Source of the DNA: Paenibacillus sp. FSL H8-0537
GTDB taxonomy: Bacteria > Bacillota > Bacilli > Paenibacillales > Paenibacillaceae
Assembly (NCBI RefSeq): GCF_038051995.1
Contig: NZ_CP150290.1
Span: 6,113,001-6,177,000, forward strand
DNA length: 64,000 nucleotides
Direction of reading: 5' to 3'
Made by a program: the position numbers and the translations under genes. This document shows positions 27,347-40,343 of this stretch, in pieces. The notes beneath the pieces are model-generated. The model saw only the letters and a program-made list of their open reading frames with translations, was not told the DNA's origin and did not search any database. The number at the start of each line of letters is the position of its first letter. Positions within the stretch are counted from its first letter, which is position 1.

Positions 27347-29074
27347 TTATTTGAGAAGCAGCGGCTGGATCTTCTTCTCTATGAGTTCTGCAACCTCATA
27401 TGCAGTATTGCAAGCTAGAGCTTCTTCGGCAAAAACATTCATAGCTTCGTACGACAATTTGGATATTTGGCTGCGAGCAGGCAGGATCGAAGCGGCACTC
27501 ATGCTGAATTCATCGAGACCAAGACCTACAAGCAGCGGAATGGCTGCCGCATCACCCGCCATTTCTCCACACATGCCCACCCATTTCCCTTGTGAATGAG
27601 CAGCGTCGATTACCATTTTGACCAAGCGCAATATGGCAGGGTTAAGCGGCTGATACAAATATGAGATCCGTTCGTTCATTCGGTCAGCAGCCATCGTATA
27701 TTGAATCAGATCGTTGGTGCCGATGCTGAAAAAGTCTACCTCTTTGGCGAAGCGATCAGAAAGTATAGCGGTAGATGGAATCTCCACCATTATGCCGACC
27801 TGTATCTGGTCTGAAACTTGAATATTTTCAGCCTCCAGCTTACTTTTTTCCTCCAGCATCATTTCTTTGGCTTGACGGAACTCATCCAATGTTGAAATCA
27901 TCGGGAACATGATCCGTAAATTTCCATACCTACTGGAGCGAAGCAGCGCACGGAGCTGGGTACGGAAAATATCCTGGTGCTCCAGACATAAACGGATAGC
28001 CCGGAAGCCTAAGAATGGGTTCATTTCTTTAGGAAGCTCTAAATACGAAAGCTCTTTATCTCCCCCGATGTCCAGGGTTCGAACGACCACTGGCTTGCCA
28101 TCCATTTTCTCCAATACAGCCTTGTAGGCATTAAACTGTTCATTCTCCGATGGCATGCTGTCCCGGCTCATATACAGAAATTCTGTCCGGTACAGCCCCA
28201 CCGCTTCGCCTCCGTTTGAGAGGACAGCGGAAACGTCCGCAGGGGTGCCAATGTTCGCCGCCAGCTCCACATGATGACCATCTGCAGTCACGGTAGGCTT
28301 ATTTTTCAGCTTGGCCCATTCATTACGCTGCTCTTCATACTGCCCTTGCTTGATACGGTATTGCTCGACGGTTTGCTCATCCGGGTTGATGATTACGATT
28401 CCTTCCAGCCCGTCAAGAATCAGCAGATCGCCGCTGCGAATTTGAAGCGCTGCCCCTTTCGTCCCTACAACCGCGGGAATTTCAAGTGATCGAGCCATAA
28501 TAGCTGAATGAGTGGTCCTCCCTCCGATGTTGGTTATGAATCCCAACACATAATTCCGGTTTAGCTGTGCTGTATCCGATGGCGTCAGATCCTCAGCCAC
28601 CAGAACAACTTCGTCCAGAATGGAGCCCAAATTTTCAGCCTTTACTTTCAAAAGATGCCCCAGCACTCGCTTGCTAACATCCCGCATATCTGACGCGCGT
28701 TCCCTTAAATAAGCACTCTGCATATTCTCGAACATAGCGATGAAGAACTTTGTTGTTTCTTGAAGAGCATGCTCGGCATTGACCTGCTCCTCTCGAATGA
28801 GACGCTCGATCGGTCCAATGAGCTCGGGATCGTTCAGTACGAGCAGATGGGATTCGAAAATTTCCGCCTTCTCCTCGCCTAATTGCTCCAGCGTCCGCTG
28901 CTTCAGAGCCTGCACGTCCACAATCGATTGTGCCAAAGCCTCGTGAAATCTGAACATTTCGCCATCTGCATCATCAATCGTCCATTTCTCCGCCTGCAAA
29001 TTCGGCTGTTCGATAACGAATGCCTTTGCAATAGCAATGCCTGCCGAAGCCGCTATACCTTCTATGTTAATCAT
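27347..29074 (-). CDS. ptsI: PTS Enzyme I (phosphoenolpyruvate-protein phosphotransferase)
   Basis: A 575-residue cytoplasmic Enzyme I, the usual length. The phosphorylated His189 lies in [13 protein letters not shown]. The PEP-binding C-terminal domain has [15 protein letters not shown], the ACLR-like block [10 protein letters not shown] and GMCGEMAGD. It passes phosphate from PEP to HPr. The ATG at 29074 overlaps the stop region of the HPr gene by 8 nt, so translation is probably coupled. It is placed last in a beta-glucoside operon and not in a lone ptsHI operon. This may be a dedicated second copy or the only general PTS genes of the cell; the window cannot decide. Confidence 0.95.
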   Translation of the reverse strand: MINIEGIAASAGIAIAKAFVIEQPNLQAEKWTIDDADGEMFRFHEALAQSIVDVQALKQRTLEQLGEEKAEIFESHLLVLNDPELIGPIERLIREEQVNAEHALQETTKFFIAMFENMQSAYLRERASDMRDVSKRVLGHLLKVKAENLGSILDEVVLVAEDLTPSDTAQLNRNYVLGFITNIGGRTTHSAIMARSLEIPAVVGTKGAALQIRSGDLLILDGLEGIVIINPDEQTVEQYRIKQGQYEEQRNEWAKLKNKPTVTADGHHVELAANIGTPADVSAVLSNGGEAVGLYRTEFLYMSRDSMPSENEQFNAYKAVLEKMDGKPVVVRTLDIGGDKELSYLELPKEMNPFLGFRAIRLCLEHQDIFRTQLRALLRSSRYGNLRIMFPMISTLDEFRQAKEMMLEEKSKLEAENIQVSDQIQVGIMVEIPSTAILSDRFAKEVDFFSIGTNDLIQYTMAADRMNERISYLYQPLNPAILRLVKMVIDAAHSQGKWVGMCGEMAGDAAAIPLLVGLGLDEFSMSAASILPARSQISKLSYEAMNVFAEEALACNTAYEVAELIEKKIQPLLLK

Positions 29075-29339
29075 AAAGAATACCCAGGCCTTCCTTCTGG
29101 AATATTCCCTCGATCGCCTCAAGCGCTTCGGCTGCATCTTCTCCTTCTGCAATGAAGGTGACTACATCATTCGTGCTCAGGTCAAGCGAAAGAACGCCAA
29201 GAATGGATTTCAAGGTTACCTTGCGTCCATCCGCTTCAGCAAAAATCTCGGCTTTAAAATTACTCGCCATATTCACAATGGCTGTCGCCGGCCGTGCATG
29301 GATACCATCTTCGCTTAATACCATAAATGTTTTATTCAT
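29067..29339 (-). CDS. ptsH: PTS phosphocarrier protein HPr
   Basis: A 90-residue phosphocarrier. His14 in EDGIHARPA is the phosphate acceptor from Enzyme I, and Ser45 in [12 protein letters not shown] is the site used by HPr kinase for catabolite control in Firmicutes. Both are conserved, so it could act in transport and as a CcpA co-repressor. Start: ATG with AGGAG upstream. It lies 44 bp after the 6-phospho-beta-glucosidase gene and overlaps the Enzyme I gene. Confidence 0.93.
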   Translation of the reverse strand: MNKTFMVLSEDGIHARPATAIVNMASNFKAEIFAEADGRKVTLKSILGVLSLDLSTNDVVTFIAEGEDAAEALEAIEGIFQKEGLGILYD

Positions 29340-29383
29340 CTCTACCAGCTCCTATTTGTAGTTGCAAGTTGTCAATGCAAGTT

Positions 29384-32717
<3,334 letters not shown>

Positions 32718-32826
32718 GCTGTTTCCCCCTCATCTGTCTGTTCTATCTCTTTACCTTGCTGAGTGAATAACAAAGAAAATGCTAGTCTAAGCAGCCTACA
32801 GCGCAGATCATCATAGGGGAGATTCA

Positions 32827-32848
32827 GGATCGGGCTCCTGCCCGATCC
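32827..32848. repeat. Perfect GC-rich hairpin in the gap before the PTS operon
   Basis: GGATCGGGC-tcct-GCCCGATCC has 9-bp perfect arms. It lies between the DJ-1/PfpI gene and the PTS operon leader. No T-run follows on either strand, so it may be a weak terminator or leader structure. Confidence 0.45.
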
Positions 32849-32864
32849 TTCCCGCATCCACGCC

Positions 32865-32890
32865 TGCCGAGCTTCACGGCAAGTTTTTTT
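32865..32890 (+). terminator. Plus-strand terminator-like hairpin
   Basis: TGCCG-agcttca-CGGCA is followed by AGTTTTTTTATTT on the plus strand. The T-run abuts the minus-strand DJ-1/PfpI stop codon at 32889-32891. No plus-strand gene precedes it, so it may limit antisense transcription. Confidence 0.35.
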
Positions 32891-33440
32891 ATTTGCCGCC
32901 GGCCAAATGATATAACATTTTCTCACGCAAGCCAGACGTATCTTTGCCAAATATTTCGGCGATTTTATAGGCAAACGGATACGGTGTCGCCGGTCCTTGG
33001 CTTGTAACCAGATTTTGATCAGCTACAACAACTTCATCTTTGAAAATGCCGCCGATCAGCTTTTCTGCGTAGCACGTATAACCTGTTACCTGTTTGCCGT
33101 CAATGACCTTGGCTTCGGATAACACGACTGTACCAGAGCACATAGCGCCTATATATTTTTGATGCTCATTAAAATATTGGACCATCTTGATAACTTCCGG
33201 ATTTTCGCGCAGGTTCTGCCCCCCTGGACGTCCGCCAGGCAGCACAACCATGTCGTAGCTCTTCACTTCTTCGCCAAAGGGTTTGTCGCCCTCTACATAA
33301 ATGCCATGCATCCCTTTGACCAGCTTATCTCCAAAATAAAAGGTGTCGCATGTCAGGCCCGCTCTTCTCAAAATATCTACGATCGTTAATGTCTCGCCTT
33401 CTTCATACCCCTCTGCCATCAACACTGCTATTTTACCCAT
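32889..33440 (-). CDS. DJ-1/PfpI-family protein (second of a tandem pair)
   Basis: A 183-residue single-domain protein of the class I glutamine amidotransferase-like fold. It begins MGKIAVLMAEGYEEGETLTI. The nucleophile-elbow Cys is in IGAMCSGTVVL (about 100), and the conserved Glu of the fold is in AEGYEEGE. VTSQGPATPYPFAYKI matches the region near the DJ-1 active site. The family includes protein or nucleotide deglycases, redox sensors and chaperones, so the activity cannot be read from sequence. Start: ATG after AGGAGG. It follows its sister gene by 15 bp and is clearly a diverged duplicate of it. Confidence 0.85.
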   Translation of the reverse strand: MGKIAVLMAEGYEEGETLTIVDILRRAGLTCDTFYFGDKLVKGMHGIYVEGDKPFGEEVKSYDMVVLPGGRPGGQNLRENPEVIKMVQYFNEHQKYIGAMCSGTVVLSEAKVIDGKQVTGYTCYAEKLIGGIFKDEVVVADQNLVTSQGPATPYPFAYKIAEIFGKDTSGLREKMLYHLAGGK

Positions 33441-33455
33441 GCTTATACGTCCCTC

Positions 33456-34013
33456 CTATTCTGCATTAAAGGAATTAAAATACACCATCCGATTTTTCAC
33501 CGCCAGGCTGTCTCCGCCAAGCACGTCTACCAATTTATAAGCAAATGCATAGGTCGTTGCAGGCCCGCGGCTGGTGACTAAATTACCATCCACCACTACA
33601 ACATCTTCCTTAAAGGTGCCGCTTGTTTCGATCTTTTGATCGTAGCCTACATAGGCTGTGAATTTTTTCCCATCGAGCACTCCTGCTTTTCCTAAAGCAA
33701 TTGGCGCTGCACACATTGCACTCACAAACTTTCCAGCCTGATTCATCTCCTGCAGCAGTCTGATCACTCGGTCATCATCCCGCAGCCGTGTAGCTCCTTG
33801 CAAACCGCCTGGCAGCACAATCATATCGTAGTTTTTTACATCGTCACTGATGATTGCATCCGCCTTGACTACGATGTCATGAGCGCCGCGAACGCGTTCA
33901 CCTGCAATGCTAATTAAATGGCACTCTATTCTGGCTCGTCTTAAAATGTCTACAATCGTTAAAGTTTCGCTTTCTTCAAATCCTTCCGCCAACATCACTG
34001 CGACTTTACTCAC
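33456..34013 (-). CDS. DJ-1/PfpI-family protein (first of a tandem pair)
   Basis: A 185-residue DJ-1/PfpI protein. The Cys is in VSAMCAAPIALG (about 103), the more usual context for the family, and the conserved Glu is in AEGFEESETL. VTSRGPATTYAFAYKLVD aligns with the sister protein. Start: the GTG at 34013, 8 nt after AGGAGG, which gives the same N-terminus as the sister; the ATG at 34061 would add 16 residues with no ribosome binding site. It is divergent from the LysR regulator at 34271, which may control it. Confidence 0.85.
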   Translation of the reverse strand: MSKVAVMLAEGFEESETLTIVDILRRARIECHLISIAGERVRGAHDIVVKADAIISDDVKNYDMIVLPGGLQGATRLRDDDRVIRLLQEMNQAGKFVSAMCAAPIALGKAGVLDGKKFTAYVGYDQKIETSGTFKEDVVVVDGNLVTSRGPATTYAFAYKLVDVLGGDSLAVKNRMVYFNSFNAE

Positions 34014-34191
34014 ATTCACACCCTCCTGCTTCTTGGTAAGCTGGGCCTTATTCTCTGCCACTTTGCTTATTCTTAATTTGTCCTATTTTCGGACCGACGC
34101 CTTGAACATCGTCGGTTGTGCAGCATAAATCCTCATTTGCTTTTAACGCAACCATACCTTAACATGGATTACACGCAACTGAGAATCACAT

Positions 34192-34210
34192 TTACATTTT
34201 GTATATGTAA
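34192..34210 (+). promoter_or_regulatory. Possible LysR-type binding site
   Basis: TTACA-N9-TGTAA lies in the gap between the divergent DJ-1/PfpI and LysR genes, 61 bp before the LysR start codon. Its dyad symmetry and place suit an autoregulatory site. This is a motif match only. Confidence 0.35.
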
Positions 34211-34270
34211 TAATAAGTTGCAAACATCTTCACAGCAGATTATATGGCTATTACATGACGGAGGTTTTTT

Positions 34271-35245
34271 ATGATAAACAACTACAAGTATTTTCTAGTT
34301 TTATCTGAAGAGCTGAACATATCAAATGCAGCCAAACGGCTGTTTATCTCCCATCAATGCTTAAGCAAATATTTGAAGGGACTGGAACAAAGATATGATG
34401 TTTCTTTTTTTGAGCGAAAACCTAAATTTGTATTAACAGCCGCCGGCAAAATCATGCTGGATACGCTGCGCCAAATTGAGCTCTCGGAGCAAAATCTAGA
34501 AAATCAGCTTAGCGATTTGAAAGAGGACAGAACAGGCACCATTCATCTCGGAATAACGGAAGGGCGCTATCCGATTTTGGTTCCTAAGTTATTAAAGGAA
34601 TTTCATAGCCTTTATCCGAAGGTGGAATTAACGATTCACCGCACAACCTCACCGCAGATGCAGAAAATGGTGCTAAATCACTCACTTGATTTATTTTTGT
34701 CTGGTGTAAGCAACCTGGCTTCTCAGCAATTAAAATACGAAACGATCCTAAATGAGCATATGTACCTTGTTATTTCTGACAACTTATTAAAGCAGTATTT
34801 CCCAAATGACTTTCCCGCGTGTAAAGAGACCTTTGCGAAGGGGGCCGATTTACGTTTATTTCAACATGTCCCCTTCGTTCTGAATGAGAAAAATTTCAAT
34901 TCCCGTATTCTCCTAGATAGGCATCTATCTGAATGTGGGATCTCTTTGAACTGCATTAATGAGTTGACCCAGCCTGACATCCATCACCTGTTATGCGCTG
35001 AGGATTATGCAGCCAGTTTTTGCTTAACGATGTACTTGTCTGGAGTCAATCAATTAAATCAGTCCAAAAAATATTCCTATTTGAATGTATTCCCCATTGC
35101 AAACTTTACATCGGTCAATCCGCTTGCTCTGATATATAACAAAAACAAAATATTTCCAGCCTATACACAGGACTTGAAAAATATTATTAAACGATTTTGC
35201 AGCCCCATCGCTCATTTTTCACATGAACTACAAGGAAACATATAG
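34271..35245 (+). CDS. LysR-family transcriptional regulator
   Basis: A 324-residue regulator. The N-terminal winged helix (about 1-60) reads YKYFLVLSEELNISNAAKRL and then SHQCLSKYLKGLEQRY, the LysR pattern. The substrate-binding domain (about 90-300) begins GTIHLGITEGRYPILVPKLL. Start: ATG 7 nt after GGAGG. It stands between divergent DJ-1/PfpI genes and a co-directional MmgE/PrpD gene 146 bp downstream; either could be its target. The inducer is unknown. Confidence 0.9.
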   Translation: MINNYKYFLVLSEELNISNAAKRLFISHQCLSKYLKGLEQRYDVSFFERKPKFVLTAAGKIMLDTLRQIELSEQNLENQLSDLKEDRTGTIHLGITEGRYPILVPKLLKEFHSLYPKVELTIHRTTSPQMQKMVLNHSLDLFLSGVSNLASQQLKYETILNEHMYLVISDNLLKQYFPNDFPACKETFAKGADLRLFQHVPFVLNEKNFNSRILLDRHLSECGISLNCINELTQPDIHHLLCAEDYAASFCLTMYLSGVNQLNQSKKYSYLNVFPIANFTSVNPLALIYNKNKIFPAYTQDLKNIIKRFCSPIAHFSHELQGNI

Positions 35246-35391
35246 TTTGTGCTTCTGCTCATGGGAAAGCTGCTTGTTGAGAAAGACCCTCCCCTAATCG
35301 CAAATAAAAGTTGCTGCATTGCAAATAAGATGTGCTTGATATCGAGGCATATTCCGTTAATATCAGCAGTAAAGAATGATGGGGGCAGGTT

Positions 35392-36777
35392 ATGAACCTT
35401 TTAATTGATGAATTATCCAATTACGCAGCAAATCTTAGATATGAGGATTTATCCGAAAGAGCCATTGAAGTAGGGAAGCAGGTCATCTTGGATGCATATG
35501 GAAACATGGTATTTGGCCGTTACTGCAAAGAAAGCAAGCTTATTATGGACTATGCAAAATTAGCAGATACCGAGGTGAAAAACGAAGAATTAGTCCCTTT
35601 ACTCGGTGAGGAAGATACCTTCACAGGTTCTGATACGGCTGTTTTTGTACATGCCATGATGGCACGCTGCGCAGATTTGGATGATGGCTATCGGCATGCG
35701 ATGGGACATCCCGGTTCAATTCTCGTACCGTTGCTGCTTACGATGGCTCATTTGCACAAAAGGAATGGCAAAGAAATGATCACGGCCATTGTAGCAGCTT
35801 ATGATGTTTACGCTCGCCTTGGCGAAGCTATCAATCCTTTTATGTACCGTGAAAGAGGCTTTGATGCTACTGGCGTTTGCGGTGCTGTTGCAGCAGCAGC
35901 GTTAATGTCGAAAATGACTGGTGCTGATGCTGTACAAACAAAGCATGCCATGGGTATTTCCTCCTTATTTACAGGGGGATTAATCGAATATCAAAATGAT
36001 GGGACATCCGGAAAAATCATGTGCAACGGATGGGGTGCATTAACCGGTATGAGGGCGGTAAGGCTTGCTGCCTGCGGCTTTACCGGGCCTGATGCTGCGC
36101 TTGAAGGAAAATACGGATTTTTCCAAGCGTTTACGGGAACAAGTGGTCATTGTGATCTAACCCATGTAGCAAGTGATCTTGGAAAAAATTTCAAAGTAAC
36201 AAGCATTTATTTCAAACGCCATGCTTGTCAGCGAGGGCTACATGCCATTTTGGATGCGATGCTCGACTTGAGAGAAAGCTATGCCCTATCGCCAGCGAAG
36301 ATCAAATCAATCGATATAAGAACATCCTCGTTTATCTTTCGCCTGTCCAATCCGAATCCCAAGACAGCCGTCGGCGCGCAGGCAAGTACACAATTCACAT
36401 CGGCAGTCGCATTAAAATATGGCCGAATGGACTCGGAGGACCTCATATACAACAGCTTCACCGATCCTGAAGTTCAAGAGTTGGTTGGTAAAATAACCGT
36501 TTCAAAGGATGATGAGGTACAGGCGTACTTAGCCGGAAACCCTACGCATTTTTGCGCAGCTAAAGTCATCCTAGAAACTTGTGAAGGAGAAACCTATGAA
36601 AGATGGGTTCCTGTGCCTTTAGGGGATGTCGAAACGCCATTTGGCTGGGAGATGTTGAAAGTTAAATTTAACCATTTAGTTGAAGAAACGCCTGCTGGTA
36701 AAACAAAAGAGGAACGATTTGATTTTCTGAGAAATCTTGAAAATTTTAATGATATCAACAGGTTATTCCGATTTTAA
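35392..36777 (+). CDS. MmgE/PrpD-family protein
   Basis: A 461-residue member of the MmgE/PrpD superfamily, which includes 2-methylcitrate dehydratase, cis-aconitate decarboxylase and iminodisuccinate epimerase. The helical N-terminal domain has CADLDDGYRHAMGHPGSILVP, the conserved Asp/His region. KRHACQRGLHAILDA and GKIMCNGWGALTGM fit the fold. No other propionate pathway genes are nearby, so a methylcitrate role is doubtful; an epimerase or decarboxylase is as likely. Start: ATG after GGGGGCAGG. It is probably under the LysR regulator encoded upstream. Confidence 0.88.
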   Translation: MNLLIDELSNYAANLRYEDLSERAIEVGKQVILDAYGNMVFGRYCKESKLIMDYAKLADTEVKNEELVPLLGEEDTFTGSDTAVFVHAMMARCADLDDGYRHAMGHPGSILVPLLLTMAHLHKRNGKEMITAIVAAYDVYARLGEAINPFMYRERGFDATGVCGAVAAAALMSKMTGADAVQTKHAMGISSLFTGGLIEYQNDGTSGKIMCNGWGALTGMRAVRLAACGFTGPDAALEGKYGFFQAFTGTSGHCDLTHVASDLGKNFKVTSIYFKRHACQRGLHAILDAMLDLRESYALSPAKIKSIDIRTSSFIFRLSNPNPKTAVGAQASTQFTSAVALKYGRMDSEDLIYNSFTDPEVQELVGKITVSKDDEVQAYLAGNPTHFCAAKVILETCEGETYERWVPVPLGDVETPFGWEMLKVKFNHLVEETPAGKTKEERFDFLRNLENFNDINRLFRF

Positions 36778-36833
36778 AATGATTTGTTTACTGGTTTGGC
36801 TAGTCTCGTGAGAAAAAGCCTCTCTCTTAAAAG

Positions 36834-36876
36834 CGAATGGCTTCACCCCTGATCATTTTAGGGCGAAGCCATTCGT
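36834..36876. terminator. Bidirectional terminator between the PrpD-like and arsC genes
   Basis: CGAATGGCTTC and GAAGCCATTCG are exact arms, extended by CCCT/AGGG, and followed by TTCTTTG on the plus strand. It separates convergent genes. Confidence 0.7.
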
Positions 36877-36917
36877 TCTTTGTTGCAATCTTTTCCCAAT
36901 CGTATTTTAACAGCTCT

Positions 36918-37343
36918 TTACTTGCCTTCTTGTACGAATTGTTCAATGCGTTGTTTAATTGAATCGCGAACCATGCGGAACTGAGCGATGATCTCTTCCT
37001 CTGTTCCTGTTGCTTTTGCCGGATCATCAAAGCCCCAGTGCCATTTGATCACGTTCGGATTGGAAACGACAGGACAATGCTCGTCTGCGTGCCCACAAAG
37101 AGTAATGACATAATCAGCATGATTTAGAATATCAGAATCAATGACATCGGACGTATGGCTGCTAATATCGACACCCGCTTCTTTCATTACTTGAACGGCA
37201 CGAGGATTTAAGCCATGAGCTTCAAGTCCTGCACTTTTCACTTCATAGTTATTCCCGCCAATTAATTTCAAAAAACCATCGGCGATTTGGCTTCTGCAGG
37301 AGTTTCCTGTGCACAAAAAATAAATAAGTGGTTTGTTTTCCAT
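36918..37343 (-). CDS. arsC: Arsenate reductase, thioredoxin-coupled
   Basis: A 141-residue enzyme of the low-molecular-weight phosphatase fold that reduces arsenate to arsenite. The P-loop CTGNSCRS gives the nucleophile Cys11 and Arg17. The redox pair Cys83 and Cys90 in [11 protein letters not shown], together with Cys11, form the disulfide cascade of the thioredoxin-dependent class (pI258/B. subtilis ArsC). It is the last gene of the ars operon, 15 bp after the efflux gene. Start: ATG with AAGGGGATAAG upstream. Confidence 0.95.
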   Translation of the reverse strand: MENKPLIYFLCTGNSCRSQIADGFLKLIGGNNYEVKSAGLEAHGLNPRAVQVMKEAGVDISSHTSDVIDSDILNHADYVITLCGHADEHCPVVSNPNVIKWHWGFDDPAKATGTEEEIIAQFRMVRDSIKQRIEQFVQEGK

Positions 37344-37358
37344 TTTCTTATCCCCTTT

Positions 37359-38759
37359 TTAATATGGATAGCTTCCTTTTTTACCTAGCCCTTTCACCAA
37401 AACCGCTGTAATCAACACGATGATGGCGGCTGCCAAAACAGTGGAAATCCAGACATTAAGGTTTACTGTATAGATAAAATATAGCCATGCAGACAACCCC
37501 GCAAGCGTCATAAATAGGGTCGGTACCGTTAATAAAAGACCGATCTTAAAATAGTACCCCCAGCTAATTTTCACCTCTTTGCGCGAAAGCACATGAAGCC
37601 ATAGAAGAGTAGCTAGTGAACCAATCGGTGTAATCTTCGGTCCTAAATCAGAGCCAATCACATTAGCGTAAATCAATGCTTCACGGAGTATCCCTTCCGT
37701 TTGGGTTCCATTTATAGCTAACGCGTCAATCATGACCGTCGGCATATTATTCATAAGGGAAGACAATATCGCAGCAATGAAGCCCATTCCCACCGTGGCG
37801 ACAAACAATCCCTTATCCGCAACCGTTTGAATCACACTTCCAAGGGCATCCGTCAGCCCCGCATTTCGCAAGCCGTATACGACAACATACATGCCCAAGG
37901 AGAAAATGACGACCGTCCATGGAGCTTCCTTTATCAGCTTTTTCGTATGAATGATTGGACTGTTGCGGGCTGCAATAAGAAAACAGGCAGCAGCTATACC
38001 CGCTACAATCGAAACCGGAATGGAGAAAAATTCGCTGCCGAAATACGCCAGCAGTAATACAGCTAAAATAATCCAAGAAAGCTTGAATAATCTCTTATCC
38101 TTGATGGCATCGACTGGCTTCTTTAATTGTGCTAGCTCGTAATTTTTCGGTATGCTGTTTCTAAACAACAGGTAGAGCATGATTAAGCTTGCAATAATGG
38201 AGAAGAAGCCCGGAACGATCATACGGCTGGCATACTCTGCAAATCCGATTTCAAAATAATCGGCAGATACGATATTAACCAAATTACTCACAACTAAAGG
38301 CAAAGAAGCAGTGTCTGCAATAAACCCACTCGCCATAATAAAAGGCAAAATCATTTTATGTTCAAATTTCAAAGCCCTCACCATGGAAAGCACGATCGGG
38401 GTAATAATTAATGCGGCACCATCGTTTGCAAAAAATGCAGCGACAGCAGCTCCAAGCAAAATGACATACACAAACATAAGCTTGCCATTCCCTTTTGCGA
38501 GACGGGCCATATGCAGCGCTGCCCATTCAAACAGACCAATTTCGTCTAAAATCAGCGAAATTAAAATGATCGCTACAAAGGCAAGGGTAGCATTCCATAC
38601 AAGTGCTGCAACCGCGCCAACATCAGCGAAGCTCACCACTCCCATGAGAAGGGCAAGCACCGCTCCGGCCGTTGCCGACCAGCCAATGCTTAACCCCTTC
38701 GGCTGCCAAATGACAAATACAAGGGTCAGCAGAAAAATGACAACGGCAATGACAGTCAT
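37359..38759 (-). CDS. arsB: Arsenite efflux transporter ArsB
   Basis: A 466-residue membrane transporter of the ArsB/NhaD ion-transporter superfamily with about twelve segments. [16 protein letters not shown] and [15 protein letters not shown] in the first half, and [15 protein letters not shown] with [19 protein letters not shown] in the second, are the paired conserved loops of the family. It exports arsenite (and antimonite). The start ATG overlaps the arsR stop codon as ATGA, so translation is coupled. Confidence 0.94.
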   Translation of the reverse strand: MTVIAVVIFLLTLVFVIWQPKGLSIGWSATAGAVLALLMGVVSFADVGAVAALVWNATLAFVAIILISLILDEIGLFEWAALHMARLAKGNGKLMFVYVILLGAAVAAFFANDGAALIITPIVLSMVRALKFEHKMILPFIMASGFIADTASLPLVVSNLVNIVSADYFEIGFAEYASRMIVPGFFSIIASLIMLYLLFRNSIPKNYELAQLKKPVDAIKDKRLFKLSWIILAVLLLAYFGSEFFSIPVSIVAGIAAACFLIAARNSPIIHTKKLIKEAPWTVVIFSLGMYVVVYGLRNAGLTDALGSVIQTVADKGLFVATVGMGFIAAILSSLMNNMPTVMIDALAINGTQTEGILREALIYANVIGSDLGPKITPIGSLATLLWLHVLSRKEVKISWGYYFKIGLLLTVPTLFMTLAGLSAWLYFIYTVNLNVWISTVLAAAIIVLITAVLVKGLGKKGSYPY

Positions 38760-39124
38760 GCTTCCTCCTGTACTCCGCAGCTGTTATTTTTCAGGCCTGC
38801 TAATTGTGCTTTCATGGAAGGCAAATATTCATAAACACATTGTACATAGGCTTCCGCTTCCGGGTTTAAAGAATAATAGACCCACTGCCCTTTTTTCTTT
38901 TCGCTCAGCAGCCCTGCTGCTTTCAGCTTGCGAAGATGCTGGCTGGCATTCGGCTGAGACATCCCTATCATTTCGGTTATATCACAGACACAAAGCTCCT
39001 TTTCTTTTAACAAAGCAATAATCGTTAACCGTGTTTTATCCGCTAACAATTTATAGGCTTCCGCCATCTGTTGAATTTTTTGCTCCACATGTTGTTCCAT
39101 ATGTTGTTCCACATGTTGTTCCAT
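38756..39124 (-). CDS. arsR: Arsenic-responsive repressor ArsR
   Basis: A 122-residue metalloregulator with an ArsR-type winged helix. Cys45 and Cys47 in [11 protein letters not shown] form the As(III)-binding site at the start of the recognition region. [17 protein letters not shown] is the DNA-binding helix. Two further Cys lie near the C-terminus. The N-terminus is odd: [15 protein letters not shown] is a tandem repeat of a four-residue unit encoded by a near-perfect DNA repeat. Start: the ATG at 39124 after GGGAGGT; ATGs further upstream lie in the promoter. It heads the arsRBC operon and should repress it through the site in the promoter spacer. Confidence 0.93.
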   Translation of the reverse strand: MEQHVEQHMEQHVEQKIQQMAEAYKLLADKTRLTIIALLKEKELCVCDITEMIGMSQPNASQHLRKLKAAGLLSEKKKGQWVYYSLNPEAEAYVQCVYEYLPSMKAQLAGLKNNSCGVQEEA

Positions 39125-39170
39125 ATGCGGCACCTCCCTATAAATTCGGTTATCTGATCCTCTTTGCATA

Positions 39171-39199
39171 ATCATATAATTAATCACTTATATAATCAA
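39171..39199 (-). promoter_or_regulatory. ars promoter with ArsR operator in the spacer
   Basis: On the minus strand: -35 TTGATT (39194-39199), a 17-bp spacer and -10 TATGAT (39171-39176). The spacer contains TATATAAGTGATTAATTATAT; its complement carries CACTTATATA, the core of known Gram-positive ars operators. Repressor binding there would block RNA polymerase. Confidence 0.7.
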
Positions 39200-39321
39200 C
39201 GGCGAATATATTAAGCTTTTGTAAAGTCAGCGTTTTATATGAGCTGTCGTACAACCGCTTTTGCCACTCTTCCTGAACCTTCTGATAGGCATAGATGACA
39301 GAGGATAACTTCTCTGCCGGA

Positions 39322-39372
39322 AAAAAGAACAGCCAAGTAAAATCAGGCGTGAATGCCTGATTTTACTTGGCT
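39322..39372 (-). terminator. Terminator of the second Lpl-type cluster
   Basis: Exact 18-bp arms (39331-39348 and 39355-39372, starting AGCCAAGTAAAATC) around a 6-nt loop. On the minus strand they are followed by GTTCTTTTTTC. Confidence 0.85.
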
Positions 39373-39392
39373 TGCAGTCAAAAAATCTTCCG

Positions 39393-40319
39393 TTATCCCT
39401 TCACACCGCCGACAGTCATCCCTTGCACAAAATACTTTTGCAAGAATGGATAAACGATAATAATCGGCAGACTGGCAACAATCGTCATCGTTGCTCGAAT
39501 CGAAGTCGGTGTTACCATCGTTACATTGCCCTGTGCATTGGCAAAGGCATCAGCTGCTGTTCCGCCTGAGCTGGTAGTTGTGCTTGATGTTGAGAGTACC
39601 TTCATCAGCTCATATTGCAGTGTACTTAAATTAAGACTGGAAGAGTTATATAGAAAAACATCAAACCAGGAGTTCCATTGATAAACCGCTACAAATAGCG
39701 AAACCGTCGCGAGGGCCGGTACGGTAAGAGGCAGAACAATACGCATAAACGTCGTAAAGTCCCCAGCGCCATCAATTCTTGCCGACTCCATAATTCCTTC
39801 GGGCAAGCCTTCAATAAAGGAACGAATGACAATCATGTTAAAGACACCAATAATTCCGGGAATAATATAGACCCAAAAGGTGTTCAGCAAGTCCAGTTCT
39901 TTCGTCAGCAAGTAGTTCGGAATTAAACCTCCGCTGAAATACATCGTAAAAATAAAAATGATGGTCACAAACTTTTTGAAAACATATTCCGGGCGGCTGA
40001 TTGTATAGGCTAGCATCGCTGTACAAAACACAGAGACTACTGTTCCTACGATCGTGCGCGCTATAGAAATAAAGGTTGCATGGAAAATAGCGGACTCATT
40101 GAAGATGTAATCATAATTTCGCAGCGTCCAATCACGAGGCCAAATATAGATACTCCCACGAATGGAATCATTGGCATCATTAAAGGAAAGAGCAAACATA
40201 TTCAAGAAAGGGTACAGCGTTACAACGATCAGCAATAGCATAAAAATGATATTGCACACATCGAATATTTTATCAGGGGAAGAAAAGTATGCTTTACGAG
40301 TTGATTTGGCTTGACTCAT
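39393..40319 (-). CDS. ABC transporter permease, LplC/YtcP type (second cluster)
   Basis: A 308-residue MalG-type permease, closely similar to the protein at 17977-18897 along its whole length: ESARIDGAGDFTTFMRIVLP is the EAA loop and KYFVQGMTVGGVKG the C-terminus. Start: the ATG at 40319 with AAGGAGG spaced 9 nt. It is the last gene of the second YesN/YesM/Lpl cluster and is followed by a strong terminator. Unlike the first cluster, no hydrolase genes follow, so the substrate is less certain. Confidence 0.92.
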   Translation of the reverse strand: MSQAKSTRKAYFSSPDKIFDVCNIIFMLLLIVVTLYPFLNMFALSFNDANDSIRGSIYIWPRDWTLRNYDYIFNESAIFHATFISIARTIVGTVVSVFCTAMLAYTISRPEYVFKKFVTIIFIFTMYFSGGLIPNYLLTKELDLLNTFWVYIIPGIIGVFNMIVIRSFIEGLPEGIMESARIDGAGDFTTFMRIVLPLTVPALATVSLFVAVYQWNSWFDVFLYNSSSLNLSTLQYELMKVLSTSSTTTSSGGTAADAFANAQGNVTMVTPTSIRATMTIVASLPIIIVYPFLQKYFVQGMTVGGVKG

Positions 40320-40343
40320 AGTGTTTGCCTCCTTGCACATGGA

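Noticed and set aside
32718-32826. LicT/SacT-type antiterminator target in the leader of the beta-glucoside operon
   Set aside because: I looked for the conserved ribonucleic antiterminator sequence and a following terminator on the minus strand and found neither.
35392-36777. 2-methylcitrate dehydratase (prpD)
   Set aside because: The superfamily is clear, but no methylcitrate synthase or lyase gene is nearby, so the specific function is not assigned.
38311-39021. Plus-strand open frame of 236 codons opposite arsB and arsR
   Set aside because: Both arsB and arsR are unmistakable; this frame is an antisense shadow.
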